Assembly (NCBI GenBank): GCA_963210315.1 | Contig: OY723316.1 | Location: 1,488,001 to 1,552,000 of the forward strand | Source: Rhynchopus euleeides | Lineage: Eukaryota > Euglenozoa > Diplonemea > Diplonemida > Diplonemidae | DNA: 64,000 nt | Direction of reading: 5' to 3' | Made by a program: the position numbers and the translations under genes | Notes under the pieces: generated by a model | What the model saw: the letters and a program-made list of their open reading frames with translations, nothing else | The model's database searches: none | What the model was told of the DNA's origin: nothing | In this document: positions 29,710 to 39,975 of the stretch, in pieces | How positions within the stretch are numbered: the stretch's first letter is position 1 | Layout of the letters: every line of letters begins with the position of its first letter

Positions 29710-31824
29710 ATGGCGATGGGTTGGTACGAACGCATCATCTCGATGGACGGGGAGCTGCAGGGCAAGGCGCGCAGGGACAGAAGGCTGGTTTTCCTCATGG
29801 CATGTACGTGCGGTTTGCTGACCTTCGTCTCCATATTCATGGCAAATCTGTGGCTGCACAACATCATTTCCTACATCCTGCAGTTCGGGAGCCATTTCGT
29901 GATGATCGTCCTGTGTGTGTGTGGCGTGCATCTGACACACAACGTCGTGCGTGCCTACGTCATAGTGCTTGCGATAGCCGTTATGCTTTTGGACATGAAC
30001 TTCCGCACTATCGGCAACCAGCCCACCTGGTCATTGTTTGTGCTTCTCGCAGACCTGTCACTGGTGGTCGGCCTCGGCAGTCGCTTTGCCACATGGTTGA
30101 CAGGGGTCGCTGCCCTGTGGGTCATCATCAGCACGTCGGAGACTGTCCTGCGCTTCGGGCTGTTCGACCTTCCCGGCTCAGCACCCGACCATGTGAGGTG
30201 GAAAGACATTCGGCCTGTCGTCTAGTGCACAGACCCACCGTGTCCTCTCAGTGCCGCGAAGGGGTTTTTTGAACTGGAGTTGTCACTCCTCGTGCTGCTT
30301 GTCGACTTCGCCGCCACACGCGGGTTCGCAGATTCTGCGGAGAAGGAGAAGGCGTCGATGGCACAGACCATCGAGACTGTGGAAGCGATTGCACAGCTTC
30401 TGGCGGGCTACGACGTCGACACCGTGGCGGAGATGCTGCAGGAGGCGGAGGCGGAGGGGCGGCTGCCTGCTGCGATGCACGAGGCACTTCACAGGCTGGA
30501 AGAGAACCTGCGTGCGTACCGCCCGTACCTTCCTGCCGTGCTGCTGGAGCAGCAGCATGCACCTGACGGTGCTGGGCAGCCCTGTGTGCCACCTGCTGCT
30601 GCACCCGGTGCGAAGAGCGAGCGTGCAGCAATCGTGTTCACCGACATCCGTGCGTCCACATCGATCTGGGAGGCGGCACCCGAGGCGATGAAGAAGGCGA
30701 TGGTGGTGCACAACACGGTTATGCGATCTGCGCTGTCTGCGTGGGGCGGGTACGAGGTGAAGACAATCGGGGACTCCTTCATGGTTGCGTTTGAGGATGC
30801 ACATGCGGGTGTGTGCTTCGGGCTTGAGGTGCAGGAGAAGCTGCTTGCGGCGGAGTGGCCTGCTGCGCTGCTGGAGCTGCCGATCTGCAGCCCGACAGAG
30901 CTGTGGGGCGGGCTCACGGTGCGTGTCGGTGTGAACGAGGGTCCTGTGACGCTGGAGACGAACACGCTGACTGGGCGTGTGGACTACTTCGGGCACACGG
31001 TGAACGTGGCTGCACGCCTCGAGTCTGTGTGTGTGCCTGGTGCAGTTGCGGTGCCTGCCGACCTGTGGTCGAGTGCGATTGGCTTTTCCGGGTGTGCTGA
31101 CGCACATGCAGGTCCCTCAGTGCCCACCAAGCTGAAGGGTTTGAGCAAGCCTGTGCCTGTGTGCAGCGTGTGGCCTGCCTGCCTGCAGGGGCGTGAGGTC
31201 CGCCCTCTGCGGGCGCCTGCACTGTCGCGCTCTGCATCACCTGCAGGCAGCCCGAAGGCTAGGGGTTTGACCCGCATGTCTCCGTCGGTCATGGCCTCGT
31301 CGGTGCTGCCGCAGAGGGATGCAACTGTCGCCGCTGCGACACTCAGCAGCATGTCTCTGCGCGAGGTGGACAGAGGGCTCGCGGGGATAATGCCACTGAT
31401 GGAACAGAACGGGGGTGTGCTGCTGTCACTTCTCGGGAACAACTTCTTCATCGGGTGGAACGTCGGGAAGCAGACGGCGGCACACGCGGAGAGCGCACTT
31501 CGGTTTGCACAGCGCGTGCTGCAGCACGACGGGCGGACGATCGCAACACTCGGCATCGCGAGCGGGACTGTCGAGCACGGTGATGTGGGGACGGCGCGGC
31601 AGCGCTTCGTAACTGCGTCAGGCGGTGCTGTGGAGGCGAGCCTTGCGCTGCGCCGTCTGGCCCTGTTGATGTACGCGCAGTGCCTGTACACAGCGGAGGC
31701 ACCACCGGGTGGTGTGCGCGAGCTGCTGCGTCCCACCACAGCGCGTCTGCCGCAGGACGACGGCCCTGAGAGCGTTGTCTACGAGTTTCAAGCCTTCTCT
31801 CCAGATGTCAAAGGCCCTGTCTAG
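29710..31824 (+). CDS. Adenylate cyclase paralog interrupted by one in-frame TAG
   Basis: The ATG at 29710 (MAMGWYERIISM) opens the same plan as the gene at 10517: about five membrane segments, a helical linker, a complete C1 cyclase domain (FTDIRAST, KTIGDSF, FGHTVNVAAR) and a degenerate C2 (LGNNFFIGWN, GIASGTVEHGDVG). One TAG at 30223-30225 replaces the GAG of the paralog at 33.9 kb, between the membrane part and the linker. Frame is intact on both sides, so this is a very young nonsense allele, a read-through site, or two products. If translation stops there, only an N-terminal membrane stub is made. After its terminal TAG the frame stays open another 172 codons, to the TAG at 32341-32343. 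Confidence 0.75.
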
Positions 31825-32380
31825 ACGCCTGTAGGACAGGGCACGGCAGTCTCTGACGCGGCCCTTCAAGCTGCCGTGGCACCTCGAAGGCGTTCCGCTC
31901 CACCACCGGCGGCACCCACCCCGCCTGACCCTGGGAAGTGCATCCCCTTCAGCCTGGTTGATGCGCGCCCCAGCGCTCAGCATTTGCGCATCGTCGTCGT
32001 CTTGGTGAAGGCGGTGCAAGTTCGAGAGATGTGGTGTATGACAAACAGCAGTAGGCTGGTGCCCCTGATGAATCCGATTTACATACTTCTGACGGGGTCT
32101 CAGGAAACCCGTCAGGCCACAGCCTCTCCCACCTCCCTGGTCGTCTTCCTGACAGGTCTCGCTGGCCGCCGGCACACCCAGAATAAATGGATTTTCCGGG
32201 GGGCCCTCGCTACGAGTCACTGTGAGTCACGAGTCGTCAGTTGTCAGCCAAACATGGCTGCCTTCTCACTTTTTCTCACTCAGTCACATTTGGTAGCGAG
32301 GGCCCCCCCGGGTTTCTTTTGTTTTGTTTGTACTCCCTTCTAGCACTGCAAGTACGGCACTGACATTACCAAGACATAAC
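31825..32380. other. Spacer downstream of interrupted cyclase
   Basis: No separate gene. The cyclase frame is open past its TAG through an Ala/Pro-rich stretch (RRRSAPPPAAPTPP) and then into the MITE at 32198, which argues that at least its end is not coding. Confidence 0.4.
32198..32309. mobile_element. MITE with GGGGGGCCCTCGCTAC ends
   Basis: 112 bp with inverted ends GGGGGGCCCTCGCTAC and GTAGCGAGGGCCCCCC and an AGTCAC-rich interior. The end design resembles the GGGGTCTTCGCT family but the interior differs. Confidence 0.65.
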
Positions 32381-32468
32381 TGAGCCTGATGAAGGGTGGG
32401 GTTTGTGTATAGGGCACGTTTGGTTGCAGCTGTGGTGGGGCGCTTTCCGCTCACGCGAGTCTGCTCAA
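32381..32468. repeat. 88-bp dispersed repeat, copy 2
   Basis: Matches 24411-24499. The palindrome-rich transposon begins right at its end. Confidence 0.75.
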
Positions 32469-32941
32469 TTACTGGGGGGGGGCAAATACAAGAGTATATG
32501 CAAATACAAGGGTATATGCTAATACAAGAGTACTCCAGAAATCGCGATTTTAAAAAGTTCACCGAGCAAATACAAGAGTATACTCTTGTATTTGCATACT
32601 AGACTTTTGGAGAACTTTTGTGGGGTTTTCATCGTATTTTGTACTTCCAATGACCTCCCCCAGGCCAGTGGGCCTCCTGTCTGGAGTCGTCACGGTCGGG
32701 TGGGAGTCGCCTCGGGGTGGGAAAGGCCAAGAGGACGCTCGTATTGTCTCTTCGGCGCCGCTGCCCCATGAGGGCCCACCCGGAGGCCACATTTCTAGTA
32801 TGCAAATACAAGAGTATATACTCTTGTATTTGCATACTAGACAATTTTTCAGCTAAAAAACAATTTTTTGAAAACCCTGAATTACGTAAGCTGGCACGGT
32901 GAATAGAAGAGTATACCCTTGTATTTGCCCCCCCCCAGTAA
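32469..32941. mobile_element. Palindrome-rich DNA element with TTACTGGGG ends
   Basis: About 473 bp. Ends TTACTGGGGGGGGGCAAATA and its inverse continue through CAAG(A/G)GTATA. The 17-mer GCAAATACAAGAGTATA, in variants and both orientations, occurs about eight times, including two back-to-back palindromes at about 32567-32597 and 32799-32840. Comparison with the 24.4-kb copy of the flanking repeat shows the insertion point near GCTCAAT. No ORF. Confidence 0.7.
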
Positions 32942-33858
32942 TAAATACAAACTGGGTGCCAGCCCCACCACTCCCCCCCCCTTGATTCAGCTCCATCCAA
33001 TTGCAATTCCCCCGGCTAATCTAGAAGACGAGACCACCAGGTGGTCCTTTTTTTAAGGGCACGACGTGGTGTTTCGGCTTGCCTGCTTCCGCATCGCTGC
33101 TGGGCCCATGCCTGCCTTCCTTTCGGCACAGGATGTGCGTCTTGACACACCTTGACACAGAGCTGAAGTGACAGTGTGTGATATACCGTGCCTGCCTCAC
33201 CGTGCCTGTCTTGTGGTGTGCCGACACGTGCGGAAGCGATCCTGTGAGCACATGCTCGCAAATCAGGCACTCCTCGGGGTCTTCGCTCCATCGGCCAGAA
33301 TCGGCCAAAACAGGTAACGCGAAGGTGTCGCCAGTCACCTTGAGGTTGCAGTGTGTCATCGGGTCTTATAGCGGGGGTCCATTTTGTCTGAAAGGGTGGT
33401 GCTCTGAAGGTGGCGATGTTCGTCTTCACCCTTCTACTGGCAGGGCCTGCTCTCAGGAGGTGCGGGAATGTGTGAAGTACAGCTGGCATTCTTGCAGGAT
33501 CATTTCGTGTAACCCGGGCTGTCCTGGTGCATCCTTTTACGACCCCTCTTCAATTTGCCGACCCTCCCGTGGTGGGTTGCACATGTAAGGTGATCTGCCG
33601 CACATTTGGCTGCAGGGTGTCACGTTGTGCCACGGGTTTTCAGGTCCACCCAGCAGTGTACTCGTATGGTGTTCATAATCTACTGCGATACTCATGCAGG
33701 CAGCCATCTCACACATGCAGGTCAGCAGGTGTCACACCGAAGCAAATGGCGATGGGTTGGTACGAACGCATCATCTCGATGGACGGGGAGCTGCAGGGCA
33801 AGGCGCGCAGGGACAGAAGGCTGGTTTTCCTCATGGCATGTACGTTCGATTTGCCGTT
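32942..33858. other. Upstream region of domain-swapped cyclase
   Basis: 32942-33510 has no recognised gene. 33527-33840 duplicates the leader and first codons of the cyclase at 29710. A 160-bp loss relative to 29.8 kb near 33845 removes two membrane segments and breaks frame with the original ATG. Confidence 0.6.
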
Positions 33859-35484
33859 ATGCTTTTGGACATGAACTTCCGCACTATCGGCAACCAGCCC
33901 ATCTGGTCATTGTTTGTGCTTCTCGCAGACCTGTCACTGGTGGTCGGCCTCGGCAGTCGCTTTGCCACATGGTTGACAGGGGTCGCTGCCCTGTGGGTCA
34001 TCATCAGCACGTCGGAGAACGTCCTGCGCTTCGGGCTGTACGACCTGCCCGGCTCAGCACCCGACCATATGAGGTGGAAAGGCATTCGGCCTGTCGTCGA
34101 GTGCACAGACCCACCGTGTCCTCTCAGTGCCGCGAAGGGGTTCTATGAAATGGAGCTGTCACTCCTCGTGCTGCTTGTCGACTTCGCCGCCACACGCGGG
34201 TTCGCAGAGTCTGCGGAGAAGGAGAAGGCGTCGATGGCACAGACCATCGAGACTGTGGAGGCGATTGCACAGCTTCTGGCGGGCTACGATGTCGACACCG
34301 TGGCGGAGATGCTGCAGGAGGCGGAGGCGGAGGGGCGGCTGCCTGCTGCGATGCACGAGGCACTTCACAGGCTGGAAGAGAACCTGCGTGCGTACCGCCC
34401 GTACCTCCCGAAGTCCTGCCTCCCTGCGCAAGAAGATGACGGCGGTGCAGAGGACAGCACCGCGTGCGCGTCTATGTACTCAGGGGGGGTCTCCCGGAAG
34501 GCTTCAGACTCTGGGAGGAGTTCCAGTGTGGTATCAGGTGCACGCAACAGGTCCTCAAGCGAATACACAGAAGGGCGCATACATCCTCCTCCTGTGGCGA
34601 TGAAGGTTCTTGGGGTCTTGAAGACCGTCCGATCGACACTGCTTGTGGTGAACACATGCAACGCGCTCAATTGTCTGGAACTGGACCACAGCACCTTCGC
34701 TGCATTCTTCAACATGCTCCTGACCAACACGATGTCTGCAGTGGAGTCGCGCCGTGGGCTGGTGGACATGTTCATTGGTGACCGCATCCTGGCTTCCTTC
34801 AACACGTCGCGTATGTGCCCCTTGCACGCCACTGCGTCAGCAGGTGCAGCACAGGACGTCGTGCGTGCTATGCACGACCGCAACACACAGCCAGGCAGTA
34901 TCATCGACAGTGATCTGCGTGTGAACATCGGAGCAGCGTCGGGACGTGTGCTGTGCGGGGACACAGGCTGCCCCGAGATGCGGCGCTTCAGCCTGCTTGG
35001 CGTGCTGCCTGTCCTTGCGTGTGGGCTTGAGCGTGCGGCTCGTGCGTTCGGTCTGGACGTGCTGTGCAACACGGCACTGCGGAAGGACACAGAACACGAG
35101 TACGTGTTGCTGCTTGTGCCGAGGCGGGTGCGTCTGGTGAAGCAGAGTGCACGTGGTGGTGACCAAGCCCACATGGCTGTGCAAGTCGACAACGGCAACA
35201 ACAACAGCAACAGCAACAACAGCATCAATGAAAACACATGCTTCTGCGTGTACTCACTTCTGGTTCAGGACGAGGGCAACGCACAGCGCGACGGGGAAGG
35301 CGAGTGGATGTACCACATCGGTGAGGCTTCTGCAGAGTGGGACCCCTACAACGCTGCGATGCGTGCGTACCTGTCGGGCAGTGCCGGGCAGAAGGCTGCT
35401 GAGATGGCCGGCGAACACCACACCGAAGCACACAGCACCATCAGCCTGCTGGGACACACCACACCCCTTGCTGTCCATGTGTAG
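33859..35484 (+). CDS. Chimeric cyclase paralog with non-catalytic cyclase-like domain
   Basis: Start taken at the first ATG after the 160-bp loss (33859, MLLDMNFRTIGNQ), 541 aa; the frame is also open upstream from 33694. Residues to about AYRPYLP match the 29.7-kb paralog (last membrane segments plus helical linker). There the sequence switches abruptly. The catalytic C1 domain is absent. A Ser-rich linker and a single, different cyclase-like domain follow (FIGDRILASFN, VNIGAASGRVLCGDTG), which keeps one metal-type Asp (GDR) but has no FTD motif. An Asn/Ser-rich tract precedes the C-terminus. It is unlikely to be an active cyclase alone; a partner or regulator is inference. Confidence 0.72.
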   Translation: MLLDMNFRTIGNQPIWSLFVLLADLSLVVGLGSRFATWLTGVAALWVIISTSENVLRFGLYDLPGSAPDHMRWKGIRPVVECTDPPCPLSAAKGFYEMELSLLVLLVDFAATRGFAESAEKEKASMAQTIETVEAIAQLLAGYDVDTVAEMLQEAEAEGRLPAAMHEALHRLEENLRAYRPYLPKSCLPAQEDDGGAEDSTACASMYSGGVSRKASDSGRSSSVVSGARNRSSSEYTEGRIHPPPVAMKVLGVLKTVRSTLLVVNTCNALNCLELDHSTFAAFFNMLLTNTMSAVESRRGLVDMFIGDRILASFNTSRMCPLHATASAGAAQDVVRAMHDRNTQPGSIIDSDLRVNIGAASGRVLCGDTGCPEMRRFSLLGVLPVLACGLERAARAFGLDVLCNTALRKDTEHEYVLLLVPRRVRLVKQSARGGDQAHMAVQVDNGNNNSNSNNSINENTCFCVYSLLVQDEGNAQRDGEGEWMYHIGEASAEWDPYNAAMRAYLSGSAGQKAAEMAGEHHTEAHSTISLLGHTTPLAVHV

Positions 35485-36784
35485 GCAGTGCATGCCACGG
35501 CGACCCACCACAGGGCGGGGCAGTGCTTGCCTCTACCCAACACCCCCTCTCTTCTTCCCGCATGTTCCGTTGCGCCCCACCCAACCGCTTTCTAGCGGTT
35601 TCTGCTCCACACCCTTCCATAGCAGGACACTGTGCCGACGGTCTGATGTAGATGACCTTCTTTGGACGCCTTGTCGCGCTGTGCCACACTGTGTGACAAA
35701 GTGTGTCACCTGCACAAGCAAACTGTAACACTATCGACACATTCATTGCATGAGGCTCACAACAGCAGCACACCTGGGGGCCTTCGCTCTGAAGTGCAGA
35801 AAAGTAAGCCGCCCCTTGGTCCCCCCCCCGGCAATCTTTATACCGCAACAGAGTTACGGGCGACGAAGCGGAGCGAAGTCGCGAAGTAACGAAGGAAATT
35901 GGATGACTGAAGCTTGATAGGGACCACCTTCATGCCGCGTCACAGGGGCTTACACTTGTGTGCGCTCAACGAAAAGTAGCCCGAGTCTGCCTTTCTGAAG
36001 TTGCTGGGCAGGGTGTTTCTCTTATTATAGCGAAAGGGGCCCGAGTTCTCCTGTCAGTGTCAAAGGGTGAGTGGGCAGCGCTTTTTTGGGCAACACAGAC
36101 AAACCTCTCTCATCAGGCTGTGGTTGAACTTCTTTTGGTTTGCCCGGGTGGCGCACAAACACACTGCCTGATATTTTCTGCGCGTGCATGAACGAGTAAA
36201 ATTGTAGTACGGTGTAGCCGAAAAAGGGAGTTTTGACTCCAAACGAAGTACGAACAATGGGGGCTCCGGCTGTACCATTGTGAGTGGTGTGCTGTGCGCA
36301 CAGAGGTCGCAGGGGGCCCCCTCCCCCGCAGACTTACCGGCCGGGCTCCGGGTTACGGGTCCCAAATATGGCGTTTCTTGTTGCAGCAGTACAGTACACC
36401 CTGTATCCCCCCCTGCCCACGAAGGCTCACCCCTCACCCCCCACCCACCCCATCACTCCACCCCTCACCTGTGTGTTGCCGCGCCACCCCAGCCCGCGCC
36501 CCACAACGAGGGGATCTATTGCAGGGGTTGCAGTGTTGTTATACCGCAACCGTGACTTCGCCACCACACCAGGCTCGCGTCTTCATCCTTGTCCCAAACA
36601 GTGGGGGTCTTCGGTCTGTGTCAAAGTGTGTCGGGTTGTCTCTATTGTGAGGCGGCTTCACTTTTCCTGCAGTCCTGAGCGACGGGCCCCCAGTGTCGCC
36701 GTAGGGTCGCAGGACACGCACAATGCAGCATGATACACCTCCCCAACCACCCCCACCCAGAAAGGCGCACTGAACAGGCAGAAC
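35485..36784. other. Spacer with dispersed repeats
   Basis: 1.3 kb without a recognised gene. It contains TCATTGCATGAGGCTCACAA near 35743 (edge of the 28439-type element) and repeat A at 35925. From about 36750 it holds the acceptor-like leader of the next WD40 gene (CACCCCCACCCAG). Confidence 0.5.
35925..36045. repeat. Dispersed repeat A, copy 2
   Basis: A shortened copy. It keeps GTGTGCGCTCAACGAAAAGT, GTTGCTGGGCAGGGTGTTTC and GCGAAAGG but lacks the ACAGCCTTTGACACAGGA segment. Confidence 0.65.
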
Positions 36785-37996
36785 ATGGATGTATCTGTTC
36801 GGCATGCCGGGACTGGGGAAATCTGTGTCGTCGGTGTTCCGGAAGGGGGGACTGTGGTCGGGCTGAAGGCGGATGCGCTGGAGGAGATGTTCCCGGGTTC
36901 TATCAACGCATCCCGTGAGGCTGCATGCGTGGCGGCACGCATCGAAGGGTGTGAGGAGGAGCTTGACGATGCACAGCGTGTTGCCGACACAGGTCTGGAG
37001 GACGGGGGTGCTGTCCAGCTCGTCCCGCGATTCCCGCGCGTCAAGGCCCCTGCAGTCTACTCAGGTGGACATGGCGGCACTACTCTATTGCACTACTCGC
37101 CTGCGTATGACGACACCGTTAGCAGCATCACACTGTCGAAGTGTGGGACGCTGTGTGCAGCAGGTTACTCCAACGGTCACGTCATTGTGTTTGACACCGT
37201 CACCGCTGATATGGTGGTGGACTTAATACATGGCGACGCGCGTATTCTAACCACTGCGTTCTCGGTCTGTGGGAGATGGCTGGCAACGTGCTCGTTTTAC
37301 GGCACCATCAGCGTGTGGCTGATATCAACATGGAAGGAGGTGCACACGCTGGATGACAGCAGCTACAGCCTGTGCAGTGCAGCGTGGACACACTGCGGGC
37401 GTCTGGTGTGCGGAGACCAGAGTGGTAAACTGCGTGTGTGGGACTTGAAGGGCACACCGAGCGCCACAGTGCTTGAGGGTCACAGCGAGGCTGTCGACTG
37501 CATTGCTGTGTCAGATACGAGGATCTTCAGCGCGCCACCCAACCCAGGGCCGGATATGTCATTTGACGGCATCCATGTGTGGGACATCATCACCCTCACA
37601 CACACACACACCCTGGATGACCACACAGGTCCTGTGTCTGACATCGCCCTGTCCAACGACGAGCAGCACCTGGTGTCGTGCTCTTTCGACTTCACACTCA
37701 AGGTGTGGTGCACAACCTCCCTCAGCTGCCTGCGCACTGTGCGGGTCCAGGACGATCCCATCAGAGTTGCCGTGTCACATCCAGGTGATGTTGCTGATGT
37801 AATTTTTGCAGTCATGACCCGCCGCGGTGACACGACTGCGCTTTACCGCCTCAGCACAGGCGAGCGTCTGGGGGATGTGGACTCAGACGGGACTGGCGTT
37901 GCATTCAGCCCCTGCGGGAGGTGGGTCTTCACACCGAAGGCCGAAACGTCTGTCTCTGTGTGTGCTGTGTCTTCCATTTCCCCGCCGGAACCCTGA
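36785..37996 (+). CDS. UBL-WD40 protein, third paralog
   Basis: 403 aa from the ATG at 36785 (MDVSVRHAGTG), the start shared with the tandem pair 15-18 kb away. The UBL region (1-81) is nearly the same as in the pair, including LKADALEEMFPGSIN and ELDDAQRVADTGLEDGG. The WD40 part is more diverged and longer: a GGTTLLHYSPAYDDT insert before blade 1 and PPNPGPDMSFDG in the FSAP blade. WD signatures persist (KLRVWDLKG, HVWDI, LVSCSFDFTLKVW). An intron-like acceptor (CACCCAG) lies 24 bases upstream. Faster change in the propeller than in the UBL suggests the propeller is the diversifying part. Confidence 0.82.
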   Translation: MDVSVRHAGTGEICVVGVPEGGTVVGLKADALEEMFPGSINASREAACVAARIEGCEEELDDAQRVADTGLEDGGAVQLVPRFPRVKAPAVYSGGHGGTTLLHYSPAYDDTVSSITLSKCGTLCAAGYSNGHVIVFDTVTADMVVDLIHGDARILTTAFSVCGRWLATCSFYGTISVWLISTWKEVHTLDDSSYSLCSAAWTHCGRLVCGDQSGKLRVWDLKGTPSATVLEGHSEAVDCIAVSDTRIFSAPPNPGPDMSFDGIHVWDIITLTHTHTLDDHTGPVSDIALSNDEQHLVSCSFDFTLKVWCTTSLSCLRTVRVQDDPIRVAVSHPGDVADVIFAVMTRRGDTTALYRLSTGERLGDVDSDGTGVAFSPCGRWVFTPKAETSVSVCAVSSISPPEP

Positions 37997-38370
37997 GCGC
38001 AGCATCTCGGAACCTGCTGCCTTGCCTTGCGTGCTTGCCGTGCCCTTTTGCCCGCTCTAACTATACTATACGACCACGTGTCTATTAGGATGCCGGTGGA
38101 GCTGATTTTTCTGGTGGAAGCGATCAACGCAAAAATCATCTGGAAGGAAGGACTCGGGAGACTGCTGCTGTATTTTCTCTTCGCTCCATTTTTGTGTTTT
38201 CCAGAACTCCAAGTAGGCGACCGACAGAACGAAGCACGGTTGCTACGCTTTATGCTAAGCCACTCCGTCATCTACCCACCGTTGCCCCCTGGACACCCCG
38301 TGCACCACTGCCACACCTTCGCCCTGCAGGGAGTGCGCGTCGCTGTTGGGTGTCGGCACCACACCTGTGT
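37997..38370. other. Spacer with a duplicated repeat fragment
   Basis: Contains 38112-38185, a copy of 23257-23330. No gene recognised; the end is presumably the leader of the jacalin gene. Confidence 0.45.
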
Positions 38371-39732
38371 ATGGAGGTGTTCGCTTGCCTTGCCGGCACA
38401 GATGTGCGTGTGGCTGTGGAGGCAGACCGCGACGAGACGGTGTGCAGCCTGCGTGACAAGGCTGTGCGATGCCTGTGCCCAGAGGTGCAGGTGCCAGGCG
38501 ATGTGCTCCTGCGCTTGGCAGGCAGCGGCGAGGGGCTGGGTGGGGACGACACGCTCCTGCAGCACACGCAGTTGGAGGCCGGTGCGACGGTCGAGGTGGT
38601 GCTGATCCCGCGAGAATCCTTTGGGCTTGACGAAGGGATCGCCTTTGACGATGGAGATCGGGCAGCATCCTGGGGACGTGTCGTCGGTATCCACCTCAGG
38701 ACTGATGCCGCAGAAGAGATGAAGATGGGAGTGGCCCTCATTTACGCCAATGGCGTGCGTGTGACACATAGGATTACGACCTACCCGGGAATCACACACC
38801 GCATCGCCCTTGACGAGGATGAGTATGTGACGGGTGTGAGGGGCTGGTGTGTGGGTCTCTCTTGGCAGAGCATCACGTTCGTCACCAAGAAGCGCGAGCT
38901 GGGACCGTTCGGAGACGAAACTGAGGAAGCGACTCGCACTCCCTTCACCACCGACTTCGGTGCAGGAAACGAGCTGACGTACGTCTATGGGCGGGTTTCC
39001 GATTGCTCAGTTACTCGGATTGGTTTTGGGTACGGACGCCCTGACGACGTGCCGCGTGTGCGTCGCACTCCGTTGCACTGCTACTATCCGCGTTCCAGCT
39101 CTGCAACCCTCCATGACGACAGTACATACCTTGTGCATCTCCGTGCCCGTATCTGCGGTGTGTGTATCTACGTATCTCGTATCAATTTCTGGAATACCTT
39201 TGTTTCTGGTCTCGGTGTTGCCTACACCGATGGGACGTACCTCCGACACAAGCAGAGCATTTCCATAAATGACAGGCATGAGAAGGGCATCCGTTTCGAG
39301 ACTGTCGCTTTGGGTGTCGACGAGTACATCACCGGTGTGGACACTGTGATGAACGGGGATACCTTGGACAGCCCTGTTTCACAGCTCGCATTCACAACGA
39401 ACAAACGCAGAATCGGCCCTTTTGGCACTGTGCTAGACGGGTCGTGTCGACGAATCACCGAGACATTTGATGGTGAATTGTTGTTTGTCTTCAGCGAGGC
39501 AATGTGGCTGCGCCCTTTGGGGTTCGGGTATGGTCCGCCTGCCACCGGTGTCAGCAGGACACTGTCGGAGCAGCAGATGCTGCAGTGCATGCGGCAGGTG
39601 GAGGAGGAGGCAAAGGGGCGTGCGGGACCGAGGAATGTGTCTCTGCGGCTGCGCGATCCGAGAACAGGCAGACTGCGGTCAGGTCGTGTGACAGGGGCAG
39701 CAGACCCAGACTGCGGATGCCCGGTGTGCTGA
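38371..39732 (+). CDS. Ubiquitin-like domain plus two jacalin-type lectin domains
   Basis: 453 aa. The ATG at 38371 (MEVFACLAG) is chosen because it begins the first strand of the UBL; upstream in-frame codons do not look conserved. Residues 1-80 form a UBL (VCSLRDKAVRCL, LLRLAGSGEGLGGDDTLLQH, GATVEVVLIP). Residues about 103-223 and 256-389 are two jacalin-like beta-prism repeats, each with the hallmark strand run (ITFVTKKRELGPFGDE, LAFTTNKRRIGPFGT) and closing IGFGY or LGFGYG. Jacalin domains usually bind mannose or galactose glycans. No signal peptide or membrane segment is visible, so a cytosolic lectin is inferred. The C-terminus is Cys-rich (DCGCPVC). Confidence 0.83.
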   Translation: MEVFACLAGTDVRVAVEADRDETVCSLRDKAVRCLCPEVQVPGDVLLRLAGSGEGLGGDDTLLQHTQLEAGATVEVVLIPRESFGLDEGIAFDDGDRAASWGRVVGIHLRTDAAEEMKMGVALIYANGVRVTHRITTYPGITHRIALDEDEYVTGVRGWCVGLSWQSITFVTKKRELGPFGDETEEATRTPFTTDFGAGNELTYVYGRVSDCSVTRIGFGYGRPDDVPRVRRTPLHCYYPRSSSATLHDDSTYLVHLRARICGVCIYVSRINFWNTFVSGLGVAYTDGTYLRHKQSISINDRHEKGIRFETVALGVDEYITGVDTVMNGDTLDSPVSQLAFTTNKRRIGPFGTVLDGSCRRITETFDGELLFVFSEAMWLRPLGFGYGPPATGVSRTLSEQQMLQCMRQVEEEAKGRAGPRNVSLRLRDPRTGRLRSGRVTGAADPDCGCPVC

Positions 39733-39886
39733 TCCCATTCTGACCAGCCGCCCCCACCCCCCCCCTTCCCTCCCAGCAATGATATGCCGATGCGGCAACA
39801 GCCATCGTATGCACCAGGGCGCACGAAAAGCCCCCCCTCCCCCACGTGTGGATTACAAACAAACAAGGTGTAAGCAACGACGCTTT

Positions 39887-39963
39887 TCTACAGGTGAACC
39901 CCCCCCCCCCCCCTAGCCTAGGCTATATATAGCCTAGGCTAGGGGGGGGGGTTCACCTGTAGA
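39887..39963. repeat. 77-bp near-perfect palindrome
   Basis: TCTACAGGTGAAC, a C run, TAGCCTAGGCTATA and then the inverse. Only the lengths of the C and G runs differ. It would form a long hairpin. Confidence 0.85.
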
Positions 39964-39975
39964 TAAAACCTATAG

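Noticed and set aside
32466-32941. CRISPR-like array because of repeated 17-mers
   Set aside because: Repeats occur in both orientations with irregular spacing inside transposon ends; the DNA is eukaryotic.
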